From Xiphophorus maculatus (lineage: Eukaryota; Chordata; Actinopteri; Cyprinodontiformes; Poeciliidae): a stretch of 64,000 nt of DNA. The notes under the pieces are model-generated. The model was not told the DNA's origin and did no database searches. It saw only the letters and a program-made list of their open reading frames with translations. Position 1 is the first letter of the stretch. Every line of letters starts with the position of its first letter. The translations under genes and the position numbers were made by a program. Shown here piece by piece: positions 31,471 through 62,100 of this stretch. Location of the stretch: contig NC_036456.1 of the NCBI RefSeq assembly GCF_002775205.1, positions 23,697,968 through 23,761,967 of the forward strand, written 5' to 3'.

Positions 31471-32128
31471 ATATCTGAATTAGACTGCAGACTTTGCCTG
31501 ATGAAGTGGTCATTGAAGATCCCCCAACTACATTTAATTAATCTGTTTGATGACATTTTAGGTTCCCAGTAGGAACCATAAATGGTAACAGAATGGTGTG
31601 TGGTGGTAAATTTTATAGACTTTTTATTCGTACTTTTTTTCCCCACTGATTGTTTTCTGCCTTTAGGCGTTAACAAAAATCCATTAAAATTTGCTTTCGC
31701 CACAGATTTTGGGGTTGTTCTGAGCTTTGAAGTTTGTAATGGTTCAGATTTAAAGTTTTATTATACATCTGGAAGGTATTCCTGTTACTATTCTGTCATT
31801 AAAAAAACAAGCAAGGTCTTGAAGTTGTGTTTAATAGTGTCTGCACAAACTAATTTGTTTTTCTCTTTTCCCCCCCCCCCCCAGATTATCTCCAAACAAC
31901 AAATCAATCTGATAACTCCTAGTTTATGCTGAATCAGTTAGAGATATTTGTGTTTTCATTAAAAGGTTCTGCTATAAACAGATCCTAGTTTGGTTTTGAG
32001 GACACCAAGCAACTACTGTAAGTACTTTCTCCAGTCAGTTCAAGGATTTCACAGCAGAGTTCAGGATGGTTTCTGGAGTTCAGGGTGTTGACTCAGCAAA
32101 AGGTTTCACAGTGAAACCCAGGAAGTCC

Positions 32129-43927
<11,799 letters not shown>

Positions 43928-46690
43928 GGGACTCACCTCCACAGAAATGTTTTCACATATGACCCATAAAAGTTATGATGGATCTTATTTGAGCTCTTCC
44001 AGTTTTGGGAAAAGAGTCGATATTTTAGATACTATTTGAGCAGTTTTTCCCAGAAAGGAGATGAAAAACTGAGTTTAGATACTTTTAACCTCATCCACCT
44101 TGTTTGAGAACCTAAAAGTGCAATTCACAATAATATTTAAATCAAATAGAGGACATTACTGCTTCTGAAAAAGGTGTAAGCAAAAGGTTGTGGATAAAAC
44201 TAATGTTCAACAACGCCATCTAGTTAAACCAGGAATACTAAAAACTACATTTGATATGTGTATTTAAAAGATAAGCAAATATTTTACCATAAAATAAGAA
44301 AAAATACCCTAAAAACTGTACCGTAAAACAAAAAGTAAAAAGCGTAAAAAGGCTAAAATGTCCAGCAGTCTTAACAGTAAAAGTTCACTGGAGCCACTGA
44401 TCCAGCACTTGAACTGGATATTTATGCTTCCTGGTAACATGATGGATTAAAAACGTTTCATTTTATTTGTAGGTCTTTTCTGACCATGGCCTCTGTAAAC
44501 AGGAAGATGTTATTTTCAAAACAAGACTGCAACTTCAAGCAGAGCGTATATACAACCTCCATTTTTACTCTACAGCATATATTACTTATTTATCACTGAG
44601 CTTCATTTAAACAGCCGAGATAAATCTCACCTCCTGACGTCACAAACTGTAAAATGTTTTACTCACCGATGGGTTAAAAACATGGATTATTTTGTTCACG
44701 TTCCTTCTAATGGTTGCCGAGTCTCGTTTTCTTTGTAAATGTATCCATATAACTCTATTATTAATTAAATTTTTTTGAATTAGCTTTAGCTTTTAGCCGG
44801 AAGAGTCGTTAGCAAACAAAGCAGAGCTACGCTCGGCTTTCTACGTCGACGTGACGTTTTTATCTAGATTCCGGTGAACAAGGAGAGGAGTGCCATCTAG
44901 TGTTTGTGAGTAGAAACTGCAGGCCGGGTCGAAATACTTTTTTCGGGTCACAGGAATCACGTAATAAACAGTCGGACGTTGCTGCTGACGCAACAGACGA
45001 AGAAGACGCCAGGAAGTTGTAGGAGGATGACGTTTTGTTTTATTCAGATGACGTGCATGAGCCAGTAGTGACGTTTTCAGGAAACAGGAAGTTTGAATAA
45101 TTTAAACAGTAAAATGATAAAAATATGAATTTAATCTAAATGTATTTTAAAATAACAGATTTTTGCTTTTGTTGAAGACATTATTTCACTGGACTCTGAG
45201 TTCAGTATTTAGGGCTGAAACAATTAATCGAATTAATCACGATTAATCGATTATTGAAATAATTGTCAACTAATTTTGTAATTGATTATTTGTTAACTTG
45301 ATAATAGGCTCAAAAAAGGCCATTGAAAGAAAGAAAAACACATTCAGAGCAGCAATTAAGCCAAAATTGTATAAAGAATAGATACATCTTGCGTGAAAAA
45401 CCTTTTTTTCCTATAATACCCAGAACTTCTCAAGTTGCACATTTTTAGCTTCTGTAAAAAACTCTTGTTATCCAATTACTAATTTGTTAATCCAACAGAT
45501 CCGAACTTTTCACATGTTCATGTTGGCATTTTTAGCTGCAGATGCATCATTTGTTACAAATAATCAAGCGTTCACTAGTGGATTGCCATGTTGTTGCATT
45601 TTAAGCAATAAAATGTTTATTTAACAAAGGAATTGAATAATTTATTTGCATTTTTTATGCATTTCGAATTTTGTATGGAATCAGCCTAAATAGTTAAATG
45701 AAAAATTAGTAAAATGTGACATGAAATCTGATTAACTGATTAATTTTAAGGATAATTAATTAGTAAAATAAGTTGCATCAAAAATATTCAGAGTGAGGTT
45801 ATGTTGCCGCAATATAACATTGATGTAAAATTAATTTGACCCGATTGAAGAACTGTGCCGACAGATACGGTTCTTGTTTGTTTTTGCCAGTCAGAACCAG
45901 CCAGCTTCCCTTAGATCTGAACCACTAATCAAGGCGTCGTTCCTGCAGAGGAAGTGAAAATGATTTCTGCAGAGTTGACCTCATTAACACGGACAGGATG
46001 GACGTAAAGGTTTCTACATCCACTGCATGAGACTGTGGCTGAAGTCATGGGAACCTGAGAGATTAAATCTGCTTTGCATTTGGTCCCAAAACAACAACAG
46101 TTTCTCTCTTTACAGCAACAATGTGGCTCTGAAAAAGAATTAAAGCAGGGATATAAATAAAAAAATATTTTTTACTCGATCTGCTTATTTATCTTGTTGT
46201 TTTTAAAACATTTAAAACTCCAATAAGTTTGTGAAGATCCAAGGAAAAGAAGCGTAACCTGTCCTTTAGCGGCCTCTGGGGGCTGAAGTTTGTATTACAC
46301 CCATTTTATTTAATCTTTTCATTATAAACATAATGATGTATAAAGTGAGACGTTGTGATGCTTTAAGAAGCCATTTTAATGTGTTTGTTTTTATTTTTGT
46401 TTGTTTGTTGTTGTTTTTATTAGATGTTGTGTTTATCAATAAAGTTATATAATCCATAAAGTACATAATAAATATTTGCTTTATTTGCCACTGATTAATT
46501 TCCTGCTCTATCAGTCAATAGATTATAGTTTTTATTTAATAATTTAAACATGTTCTCATCTTTCTGGGCTTTTTTACACGTAGTGACTTTTACACTTGGT
46601 TGAGACTCTTCAAAAATATTTAATATTTTCCAGGTTTATTTTTCCTCTGGAGGTCCCTGAACGGGTCTCCGGCTCCTTTAACCTGATTAG
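43928..46690. other. ednra 3' UTR and spacer before tmem184c
   Basis: The first 1 kb is probably the ednra 3' UTR; AATAAA occurs near 44963, but other signals are weak. At 44800-45060 there is a moderately GC-rich patch with TACGTCGACGTGACG and GATGACG words of unknown role. 45215-45780 is an ATCGATTA-type repeat related to 21108-21800. I see no supported coding exon. Confidence 0.5.
45215..45780. repeat. ATCGATTA-type dispersed repeat, second copy
   Basis: GGCTGAAACAATTAATCGAA, ATTGAAATAATTGTCAACTAA, TTTTAAGCAATAAAATGTTTAT and CTGATTAACTGATTAATTTT correspond to blocks in 21108-21800. Only one internal module is present here, so the 21-kb copy is the expanded one. Confidence 0.6.
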
Positions 46691-47009
46691 CCCGCTAACA
46701 GCGCAGCCTGTTCCCGTCCTCCACCCACCATGTGACCGACGGGCAGACCGGAGCTGCCGCTGCTTCCTCCGGTGACGTCGGGCCGTAAAGGCGGCAGACA
46801 GGAGCGGATCGGCGGGGCACAGCTGCTGAGCGGCGCCTGCGGACCCGACGGCCCGTTTTGTGGATTAATCGATCACTGATCAGAGCGGGGCTGATTGACG
46901 GACTGCCGAGCGGCGGTTTAGCGGTTTAGCGGTTTCGGATGGAGGGGGGGTGCGTTGCCTAGAAACAGAGACAGGACTGAGGGTGGAAACAGGCCGAGCG
47001 TCACTGCAA
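46690..47009 (+). promoter_or_regulatory. GC-rich promoter and noncoding first exon of tmem184c
   Basis: This is the most CpG-dense stretch in the window, with a CRE-like TGACGTCG near 46771 and GC-boxes. A splice donor at 47010 (CTGCAA|GTAAAC) pairs with an acceptor at 48103-48104 just before the coding start, so the 5' part is a 5' UTR exon. It contains a short uORF (ATG at 46939, seven codons, MEGGCVA). Transcription start not determined. Confidence 0.6.
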
Positions 47010-48117
47010 GTAAACACCTTCAGCTGCACCAACATCTCCAAGCTTTGACCTGTTTAAAATGATCAATGTTTTCATTTTAGTCAAAACCAAACACGTTTTT
47101 AATGCTAATGGCTGAAATATGACGTCAGAAATGGGAAACGTTAGAAACGGTACCGTTGGTTTATGACTGATGGTCCAATAGATCCAACGTGGCGCCAGAG
47201 AAAAACAACCATTTTTAGAGACGCTGCGACCCAAAAGTCTCAATGCAGTTTTATTTTTTCTAATATTTCCTAACAGTTTCATCCGACTGAATGAAGATTG
47301 AGATTTAAAAAGCTGCAAAAAACTGTTTGGTTGTGGCTGAATATGAAAAAAAAAAACAAAACAAAACAAAAACTCAACATTGGATAAATTTCATTCAGTT
47401 CAGAAACTAAACCTTCTATTCTGGGATATTTAGCTTAATATTAAAAACTTATTCAAACATAATTTGAGTGGTGATTCATTAATCTGCTGGATGCAGATGA
47501 TTTTAACATGAACGTCCCACAAATTTATGGTTTTATATTCATACTCTAATGTTTAAATAACATAAAACTTGACTTGTGTTAAGTGGCTACAGACTTTTAC
47601 TTGCACTTTATTTGAGTGGTAATTTATTAACCTATATGCAGATTTTGTGTCATTTATGTAAATTCCAGAAATGTGGGGATTTGGACTCATCCTGGAATAT
47701 TTTAATAACAAGAAAAACTTGACTTTATTTTAGTTCTGCTGCTGGACTCTTTTACTGAAATGTGAATCCATCCCTTATTTCTCTGTTGTAATTTAGCCAG
47801 ACTCTTGTAGCCTAACCTCCAGGCTTTATGAAAATATTTTCTTTTAACTTTAGATCTTGTTTTGACTCAATTTAATTCGAATTATGCCATTTTTAATTGC
47901 AGAAAACAAAACAAGTTCAAAAGTAAACAGAAACAACCTTAAATAAATATATCTGACCGTTGTTGTTGTATCTATTTTTGTAAGTTTAGGTGTGCATAAT
48001 TACAACAATAATCTCGTACATTATAATAATAATAATAATAATTTATAATTAAGTTAAATTACAGAGTCCAGCTCTAAAGGTCTGTTTTTGTCTTTAAGGT
48101 TTAGGATGAGCCTGTAA

Positions 48118-53196
<5,079 letters not shown>

Positions 53197-56178
53197 CAGA
53201 GATTAATCTCTAAATCTATGATAGAAAACTGAAACAGAGCGAATCCACTCTGAGGTCAAAGCCATGTTTGTTCAGAAGCTGGTATTATTTTGAGGTGAAG
53301 ATGTAAATGTTTATAATCTGTATTTTGCTGTAGTTTTGATAAATGTGTGATGGTTGGAGGAGGGAAGCCGCGTGTCGTTTCAGTTTTGTGCTTCATAATG
53401 TTGAAGTCCTTCAGAAAGTTTTAACTGTTTGTTCCAACTCAAATAAAAACACCTGAATTAACACAAACTGGTTCTATCATTAAAAGGCTCCACCGTCTAC
53501 TATGCTGTAATATTTTTAAACATTCCCACCAGTTTTGTAGGAACTATTTACATTTACCTGAGTAACTTTTATGAAAAAATGTATTTTTTCTACACTGTGC
53601 TTTTTACTTGAGTAATTTTATTACGAAGTATTTCTACTAAATTTCTGGATTTTCTACCCACTGAATGAAAAAACATGTTTTAATCAAAAACTCACCAGAC
53701 ACAGAAACACCTGCAGCTTTTATTAAAGTTTCAAAACTTTTTTTATTGAAAGAAACTGATTTGTAAAAATTTTCTTTTGCCTGATTTTGTTATTTTTTTT
53801 GTTAGTTATATGAACTATTGTCATTTTTGTCCTTAAAGTACTAACATTTACATGTAACTTTATATTTTGGTACATCTGATTATATAATTTTTAAATATTA
53901 AATGATTGATAATTTGATCAGTTACTCAATACTTGAGTTGACTTTTACCAAATACTTTTTACTCTTAATTGAGTAAAAATATGTTGAAGTACTTTTATTC
54001 TGTTCACCTCTGACTCTGACTTTAGATGATGGATCTAAGGTGTTAAATAAACTTCTGTTCCTGCAGATTTAATAATTAAATTCTACTTTTTGTCCACTAG
54101 ATGGCAGTCAGGCATCTAGTGGAGAAATAACTGTTTTAAAATTATGTAAAACAATACATAAAACAAGCATAAAATTAAATTGCCAATGTGAGAAATGGAA
54201 TAAAACAAATCTTCCTAGTAAAAAAAAACTAGCAAGACTTTAATCTGCCTGCAGATGATCATATTATGAAAGAAAAACAGTTGTTTTCATGAAAAGTCCT
54301 GTTATTATCTTGCAAATATTTACTTATTCGTGATTATTCTTTTATGAACAGAACCTTCATCTAAAAATCAAACAATTTTTTCCTGTAGTTTTTAGTTTTA
54401 ACCGTCATGCTCTGTGAACTTTAGAGGAAATTACTTTCTCTGTAATCAAATAGAAAGTGATAGAAGACAGAAAAATCCTCTGCTTAGCGCAGAATAAGCC
54501 CTGCAGCACATAATCTGTCTATTATTAATAGCTTTTATTACAAAAGCTTAGCAGAAAATCTGCAGATACACAAATTCACTTCCTGATTAACTCCATTAAC
54601 TTTTGCCTTCATGTCTACAAACTGTCATTTTGGACGAACCATGAATCCGTTTCTGCATATTTACATCAGGGAACATAAAAATTCACATCGTCTGTATTAG
54701 TAATATGTTGTTATGACTTCAATGGGATTCAGTTCTGCTCTGACGAAACCGGAAGTAAAAGATTAGAACAGACGCGGACAATATTGCAGGTACTTTCCGA
54801 AACGTCGCAATAAAGCCGAGCTGGTTCGGACTGGTTCCGAGGACAATCTCAGTCCAAAGGTGGATGAAAGGTAACCTGAGGAACCTGAATGTGAGTTTCT
54901 GCATGTTTTGTTCTTGTTGCTCATGTCGGACTCGGATATGTTCTCACATGTTGTTGTCTGCTCTGCAGCAGACATTTTGTTTTAACTGCGCAGACACTAA
55001 AACTGGACTTTACACTAAGACTTCTGCTGGTACTGAACAGAATCAAACCCGAAACTGTTTTGAAGTTGTATTTTCGTTCAGCAGCCATATTGATTTTCAA
55101 ACGCGCGCCTCAATATGTTTTTTTTAAAAAAATTATTATTTATTTATTTATTATTTTACTTTTTGTTTTGTTTTGATTTTTTACGTATTCATAATCAAGA
55201 ACCTGGTGAAAAATGAGCGGAAACCGGAGCAACAGTACAGTATTTAGAAATGTTGCTCCAGCATCATTAGGTTTTAATGATGCATTTAAATACATCTTAA
55301 AATGGATCATGGATTTTTAACTTTTAAACATCTGTTAGGTTATTTCCTGGAATAATGTTATTTTAACACTTTGTTCACTTATCTGATTAAATACAGTGAG
55401 GAGACTGAACTTTAATACACGGAGCTCTTTTGTTTACGCTTGGTGCGCTGCTTATGAGTGATATGGCAAGCCGTTAATATAAAAAATAATACGTATAATA
55501 ACACGTTTCAATAATCCATAAATAACAAGATGCATTGTTTCTTCAGCTGCGTGGTGAATACAAAAAAGCTCCGCGACGTAATTTCCGTCGTGCGCTCAGT
55601 TTAACACTACAGTTTGCTGACATTAAACTCACTCTGATATTTTCAGAAAATAATACAGTAGATTTAACACCAAAAATGATTATTTAAATAGGTAATGGCA
55701 TTTTATTACACATGCACCTGCAAGATTTACTTTTACTTTTACTTTGCTTTAGCTGATGCTTAGATGATTTTATTTTTAAAATAAGAAAATGTGAATTTTC
55801 AAGCTTCTAATTATAAGCTTGTAGTTCCTCTTAAATAACAGCAGATGTCAGCAAAAACTTTTAACATGAATAAAAAAATATCACATAGCATGTTATGTCA
55901 ATTTTTAAACATGTGCATCCTTCCTTTTTGTTAGTATCACCAGTGAACAGTGAAATGTAAAAAAAACAGCCATTTAAATAAACCCGGAATGAAACGTCTG
56001 GGCACCAGCTGACACTAATCTTATGTTTTTATAGTTCTACATGTTTGAGGATCAATGACTATAACTTAGAGCTCGTCAGCTTGACTTCAAATGAAATCAC
56101 TGAACCTACATAAAAACTACAACTGATTTATTTTGCTTGGATGTTTTATTTTTCTTAATTTTAGTTGCTGCAGCAGAA
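53197..56178. other. tmem184c 3' UTR and 5' region of the NLR gene
   Basis: The tmem184c 3' UTR runs to about 53465. Repeated ATTTTACTTGAGTAA-like words occur at 53490-54000. Near 54740-54870 there is a promoter-like patch with the ETS core CCGGAAGT (54748) and a possible donor (GATGAAAG|GTAACC, near 54870), which could be a noncoding first exon of the NLR gene. 55130-56160 is AT-rich with no supported gene. Confidence 0.45.
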
Positions 56179-59100
56179 ATGGCTGAAAGGAAAAAGAGGC
56201 GGCGGTCAGAGTCGACTGACTCCCTCAATGAGTCGCCACACAGGTAATGCTATTATTAACCATTTATTTTGTTGCTTTTTGCCTCATTTTTGACTGTTTA
56301 TTGGTCAAATATTAAGATCAGAAGATCAATAAAAACAAACAAAAAAGCTATTTATTTAGTCACAAACAAAAGCTAGGATTATAAAATCTTAAAAATCTTC
56401 TTAAAATCGATACAACCATTACAAAACTGTAGAATTGTTAACACAAATCCTTTTAGCCCTTTTGCTTTTGTTGGGTAGTGAGGTTTGTCATGATTTTAAA
56501 TGTTGGAGTTGTATTTTCATTTTTTAAATTTGATTCTTATTTCGGAAAAGATTAATTAAATCTGTATAACTGCAGATATAATAGTCCCTGCATTTACCTT
56601 TCCTGTTGAGATGTGGCAATATAGAAAGTAATGTTTGATTTTAAAAAAATCTGCTTGTAGTTCACAGTTAAGAAGAACCGAATCTTCAGTTGCCAGCTCT
56701 GTGTCGGTGAAGAGCGAATCATCCAAGTTTGATCCACCGCTTTTTAGTGATGAACCAGCTCCAAGGTAAATCTGCTACTTTTTTTTTATCATGCTTAGTC
56801 CCTGTATTTACCTTTCCTGTTGAAATGTGGAAATATAGTAAGTAAAGTTTGATTTAAAGAAAAAAATCTGTTTGTAGTTCACCGCTAAGAACTGAATCTT
56901 CAGTTGCCAGCTCTGTGTCGGTGAAGAGCGATTCATCCAAGTTTGTTCCACCGCTTTTTAGTGATGAACCAGCTCCAAGGTAAATCTGCTCCTTTTTTTA
57001 TCATGCTTAAAAAAGAAATACCTGAATGTATTTTAGAAACATCATAAGTTGTTTTTCCTATTAGAGGGATTTGCTTCTATAGCACACTGTAAAATGTATT
57101 TTCTTTATTACAGTTAAAACTATTTGCTGACTTGAAACCTGTCAATTATAAAACTGTATGAAATAATGTAAACATTGCTTCAGTATTTCTGTAAATCATC
57201 AGAGGCAAGTGGATTCATGCAAAACAGAGTTTGTATATTTGTTACTTTATTTACATTTCTTTGATAGGATGATGAACATAGAACATAATTAACATATTAG
57301 TTTTAATGAAAATACTTTTTTTGTTTGTAGTTCAAGAATCAGGCCTTCAACTCCAAGCAATGTGTCCATGAAGAGCGATAGGTCCAAGGCTGAAATGCCT
57401 TTTTTTGCTCTTGAAACGCCTCCAGGGTAAATTATTCCATTTAACATTGTTCTGAAAAAGTTTACACAAGATTTCTAAACTGTCATTATTTGCGGTTTGA
57501 GGTGGTGAGGATTGACCCAGGTTGTGGTGTGAAAAATTATGATTTAATGATGATAAACAAGGAGTACAGAAGTCCAGGCAGCACAGGTGAGCAGACAGCT
57601 AGGAGCTCAGGTCCTGGTAGCAACTGGATAGAATACATGAATGGAGAAGAGGGACAAAGACAAGATACGACAAGGATCAGACAGGGAACAATAGACAGAG
57701 TTGGGTTTAAATACACGAGGTAATCAGGGAACCTGAGGGACAGTTGGGGACAATCAATGGGTAGACTGGACAATACAGAGACTCAATTAACTGAAAACAC
57801 AGAAACCTAAATCCTTACATAAACAAAGTATGTAAACTGGCAAACCTCTGCAGTAAAGCTGTGCTTTGATATGTGATTTATTAAACACAATATGTGATCT
57901 ATTAAACCTTTTCTTTTTTTGTGAAAACAGATATTGGAAATTTCACTATTTTGGCACAAGCATCACCCTACTGTTAGTCAACCATTGAGTAAACTACCCA
58001 ACCTTCCTTACAGAACCTTTGATTTGTGAAAACATTTCTCCGTTTGTCTTATATTTGTAAACTCATTTCCCTTGTCAGGTTCATACAGCTGCTCCTCATC
58101 CGCCTGATTGTTCACTCCTGGTTCTCATCTGTCTTCCCTGCAGCTTTTAAGATATTCAGTTTCCCTCACTGCTTGTTGGAGCTTCTATCAAGTTTCCTTT
58201 TCACCTTCTGTTTTCCTTCCTTTATGTTCATTTCTTCGGCCCCTGTAGGTTTTCTTCACTCCCCTTTTTTAAATTAAAAAATCATTTTTACAAAATTCTC
58301 CCTGCCTTTTTTTTACAATTGTGTCCTCAAACAACACCAACATGATAATATTGTCTTGTCTCTTAAACTATATCTATTGATTTTTTTGTCCTTATTGTGA
58401 CTGACATATACCAAAACAGGAATTTTGATGTTTTGTTTGTCCTGTTTTAGCCAACCACTGCAGTGTTTAAAGTGCAACAAGGATTCAGCAGACCAAGTCC
58501 AAATGTATTGTGGATGCCGGTTTTGCAGAGATTGCGCTGTCTCAGAATCACACCAGTCTCCTTCAACAGTGGATACATGTTGTCCAAAATGTGGAAAGAA
58601 ACCCAAAAGAACAGATGGTAATTTAAAAATTATTTCTATCACTTCTTACAGTTCATCACAACTTACATGTACTGTTCTTAAGACGTTTTTCAAGCAAAGG
58701 GAGAGTTAAAGCTTAATTTAATAACATGATATTTGAATTCACTACTGTGTGTTTGATTTTCACAGGAGAGGAAGACATTTTAAAACCAAAAAAGGACCTT
58801 CAAAAAGCAATGCAAAATAAATTTTCAGTCACAGGTGAAGGTAATGGTGACCAACAAATTGCACTGAAAAGTATTTACACAACTCTCTACATCACCATTG
58901 GTGAGAATAAAGAACTTTCTGAAGAACATGAGTTTGGACACCTAAAAGGCCCTCTTCAAAAGCAGCCATCATCGGATTCCTCAGTGAACCTCACTGATAT
59001 CTTTAAACCTTTGACGGACCAGGAGAACCCCAACAGAACAGTCATAACTAAGGGAATTGCGGGCATTGGAAAATCTTTTTCTGTGCAGAAGTTCATCCTC

Positions 59101-62100
59101 GACTGGGCTGAAGAGAAAGCAAACAAAGATGTTGATTTTGTTTTCTGTCTTACTTTCCGAGAGTTGAATCTGGTTACAAGAAAGAAAAGCCTCAATGAGT
59201 TGCTGGTAGAGTTTCATCCAGCGCTAAAACCTCTGAAAGATTCCTTGACTTATGCCAAAGCGAAGATAATAGTGATCCTTGATGGTCTGGATGAAAGCAG
59301 ACATTCACTGGACTTTGGGGACATGAAGACAGTGTCATCTCTAAGGGATGCAACATCTGTAGGTAACCTACTCGTAAACCTCATCAAAGGTAACCTTCTT
59401 CCTGATGCAAACATCTGGATAACGTCCCGTCCAGCAGCAGCCAATCAGATCCCTGCAGAGCACATCAACATGGTGACAGAGATAAGAGGATTCACAGATC
59501 CTCAGAAAGAGGAATATTTCAAAAGGAGATTCAGCGATGATCCAAGTCTTGCTGGGAGAATAACTAAACATATCCAGTCTTCACAAAGTCTTGACATCAT
59601 GTGCCAGATTCCAATCTTCTGTTGGATTTCTGCTGTTTTATTCCAGGAGGTCTTTGGTGGAGAGCCAGACATTGAAATCCCTCAGACTCTGACAGAGATG
59701 ATGGCACAGTTTGTTTTTGTTCAAACAAAACGCAGAAGCAGAAAATATGAAACGAAGAATCCACACAAAGGGAAGCTTCTACAGACACACAAAGAGTTTC
59801 TTCTGAAACTTGGGAAGCTGGCATTTAACCAGCTTCTGGAAAATAATTTAATCTTTTATGAGGAAGACCTGAGAGACAGCAATATCGACACTCAAGAAGC
59901 TTCTATCTACACTGAGTTTTGCAACACAGTTCTTAGAGAAGAAGAAATCTTCTACCAGAGAAAAATCCACTTCTTTGTGCATCTGACTCTCCAAGAGTTC
60001 TTTGCAGCTCTCTTTGTCTATGAATGTTTTGTAACCAAGCAAACCAAACAGCTTGGGAACTTTCTTGACTTGGAGGACAAAGATCATGCTTTAGTTGATC
60101 TTGCAAAGAAGACAGTTGAAAAAGTCCTGCAGAAGAAGAATGGTCATTTAGATTTTTTCTTGCGATTCCTCCTTGGCCTCATGGTTGAACCCAACCGAAG
60201 AGCCCTTCAGGGAATGTTGACATCTGTGGACCCAAACGATGATACAGACAAGAAAGTCTTGACTTACCTGAGATCAATCCGAAGAAAGAACTTGTCTCCA
60301 GATAGCTGCATCAACATTTTCCAGGCCATGGTTGAGATGAGAGATAACAAAGTCAAAGATGAGATTCAAGAATATCTTAAAATGGATGGCCGTCCAAAAA
60401 AAGAGTTGACTCCCCTGCACTGCTCAGCCCTGGCCTACATGTTGCAAGTGTCCAAGAATGAACTTGAGGAGTTGGACTTAAAGAGTTACAACACAACGGA
60501 TGAAGGCAGGAGGAGGCTCATTCCAGCAGTGAGAAGCAGTAAAAAGGCAGTGTGAGTCTCATTTTTCTATTTATAATAAAATAATCTGTTTTAAGATGTT
60601 TTGAATATAAATGAGTTTAGTTCAAAGGATAAAAGTGTTCTTACATAGATTGTAGGATCTAATAAGATCTTGCCAGCATGAGAGTGCTGCTTCAAGAACA
60701 GTGAACCCTCGTTTATCGCGGCGTTACGTTCCAAAAAGAACCTGCGATAGGCGAAATCCGCGAAGTAGGAACCTTTATTTTATTTACAATTATTATACAA
60801 TGAAATACTCCATAATAAATTGAAACCAAAGAACAAAACCTTTTTACAAGCCCAAACATTTGTTTAACATATTAAAAGTACTGTATAAACTTTTTTTTTT
60901 TTTTACAAATAACTACTGTACTGTAAAATAATAATTTTAATACGAACTGAAGGCGGATTCCTGTGCCCGAATTGCGGAGATCAGCGCCGCCCCACCGTGA
61001 CCCGAGTCACTGCATTAGAAAAGGAGAAAATAAAAAATGATTATGAAAAAAACAAAACAAAGTACAGTGGGACAAATAGTGACTCACATGTATTTCACTG
61101 CTGTTCTGACTGAGCCGCTGCATCCTGACTCCGCTCTGTAGCGGTTTTTTCTTCTAAAGCCTGCGGTGCAGGTGTGTTTTGTCGAGAGAAGAACATAGTT
61201 ATCGGTAGCTGTTGTCGCTCTTTTTTCTTCTGGGCAAAAAGATTCTTATAAGCCGACATGCCACCATCGATTATGTTAAATATGGCAAGCTGTTTTACGT
61301 ATGTGTACATATTAAACCGCAACGTTGTTGACACATAGGTAGAGAAGAAGCGGAGAGACTGTTTAGCCAATCAGAATGCAGAACACAAAGCACGATGCAA
61401 ATCCGTGAAGCAGCGAGACGTGAAAGGTGAACCGCGATATAACGACGGTTCACTGTACTCCATGGTCTGAAGAGATTATGCAGTCATTTGAATAGGCATG
61501 CTAGAATAGAGACACATCTAAAACATGCAGGACAGTAGTCCATGATTAGGGACTCCTACCCTGTAGCATTGGGTCACAAAGGTCTGGTCACTGTGGAGAC
61601 CTTGGAGAACAGAGATTCTCCAACAGGCACAACATTTTGTTAGTTCCTGTCTAATTTTGGTGAATTTATCTGAACTGTTGGCAGTTTACTGCTCTTAGAT
61701 GACAGGAATGACATGACACGGTGTTCTGTTATATACGAAGAAATTGATCCATGTGTAGCACTGTCCCTGCTTTAGATTATGACCATATATATTTAAGCAA
61801 CATTAAGTCTTACTTCTCTATACGCCTTGTAGGTTAAAAGACTGTAAAGTGACTGTAGAGTGGATTGACCATCTGGTCTTTGGCCTAAAGTTCCCATTTT
61901 CACCACTGAAAGATCTGGACCTGAGCAACAACGATCTGAAGGATTCAGGTGTGAAGATGCTGTGTGATGGACTGTCGAGTCCTGGCTGCAAACTCAAAAT
62001 ATTGAGGTAAGATTGATGTAAAACATATGTTCCCTATGCTGCTGTAATGGAATATAATGTAATTCATTCTTCAATGTCAAAACTTGAATCTGAAACAAAT

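Larger units (their letters stand above)
24610..32065. other. gene-free spacer between ttc29 and ednra (head-to-head)
   Basis: The two flanking genes diverge, so both promoters and ednra distal elements may lie here. I found no supported coding exon. The spacer holds an AGCT/TAGA compound microsatellite (25088-25195), a palindromic AAGTAAACATT cluster (25870-26005), repeat copies (26230-26715, 28991-30000), a tandem duplication (27385-27715), a LINE fragment (31125-31400) and a TA microsatellite (30966-30996). Confidence 0.6.

Noticed and set aside
32066-32128. ATG at 32066 as the endothelin receptor start
   Set aside because: It would put 21 polar residues ahead of an otherwise typical signal peptide. 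32129 is preferred, though the longer form is not excluded.
54719-55127. Several 60-87 codon open frames on both strands
   Set aside because: There is no domain, splice logic or similarity. The region looks like promoter/5' UTR sequence with an ETS site.
58726-58765. ATG at 58726 as the start of the NLR protein
   Set aside because: The 13 codons before 58766 are intronic (polypyrimidine tract and AG acceptor). The upstream RING exon joins in phase at 58766.
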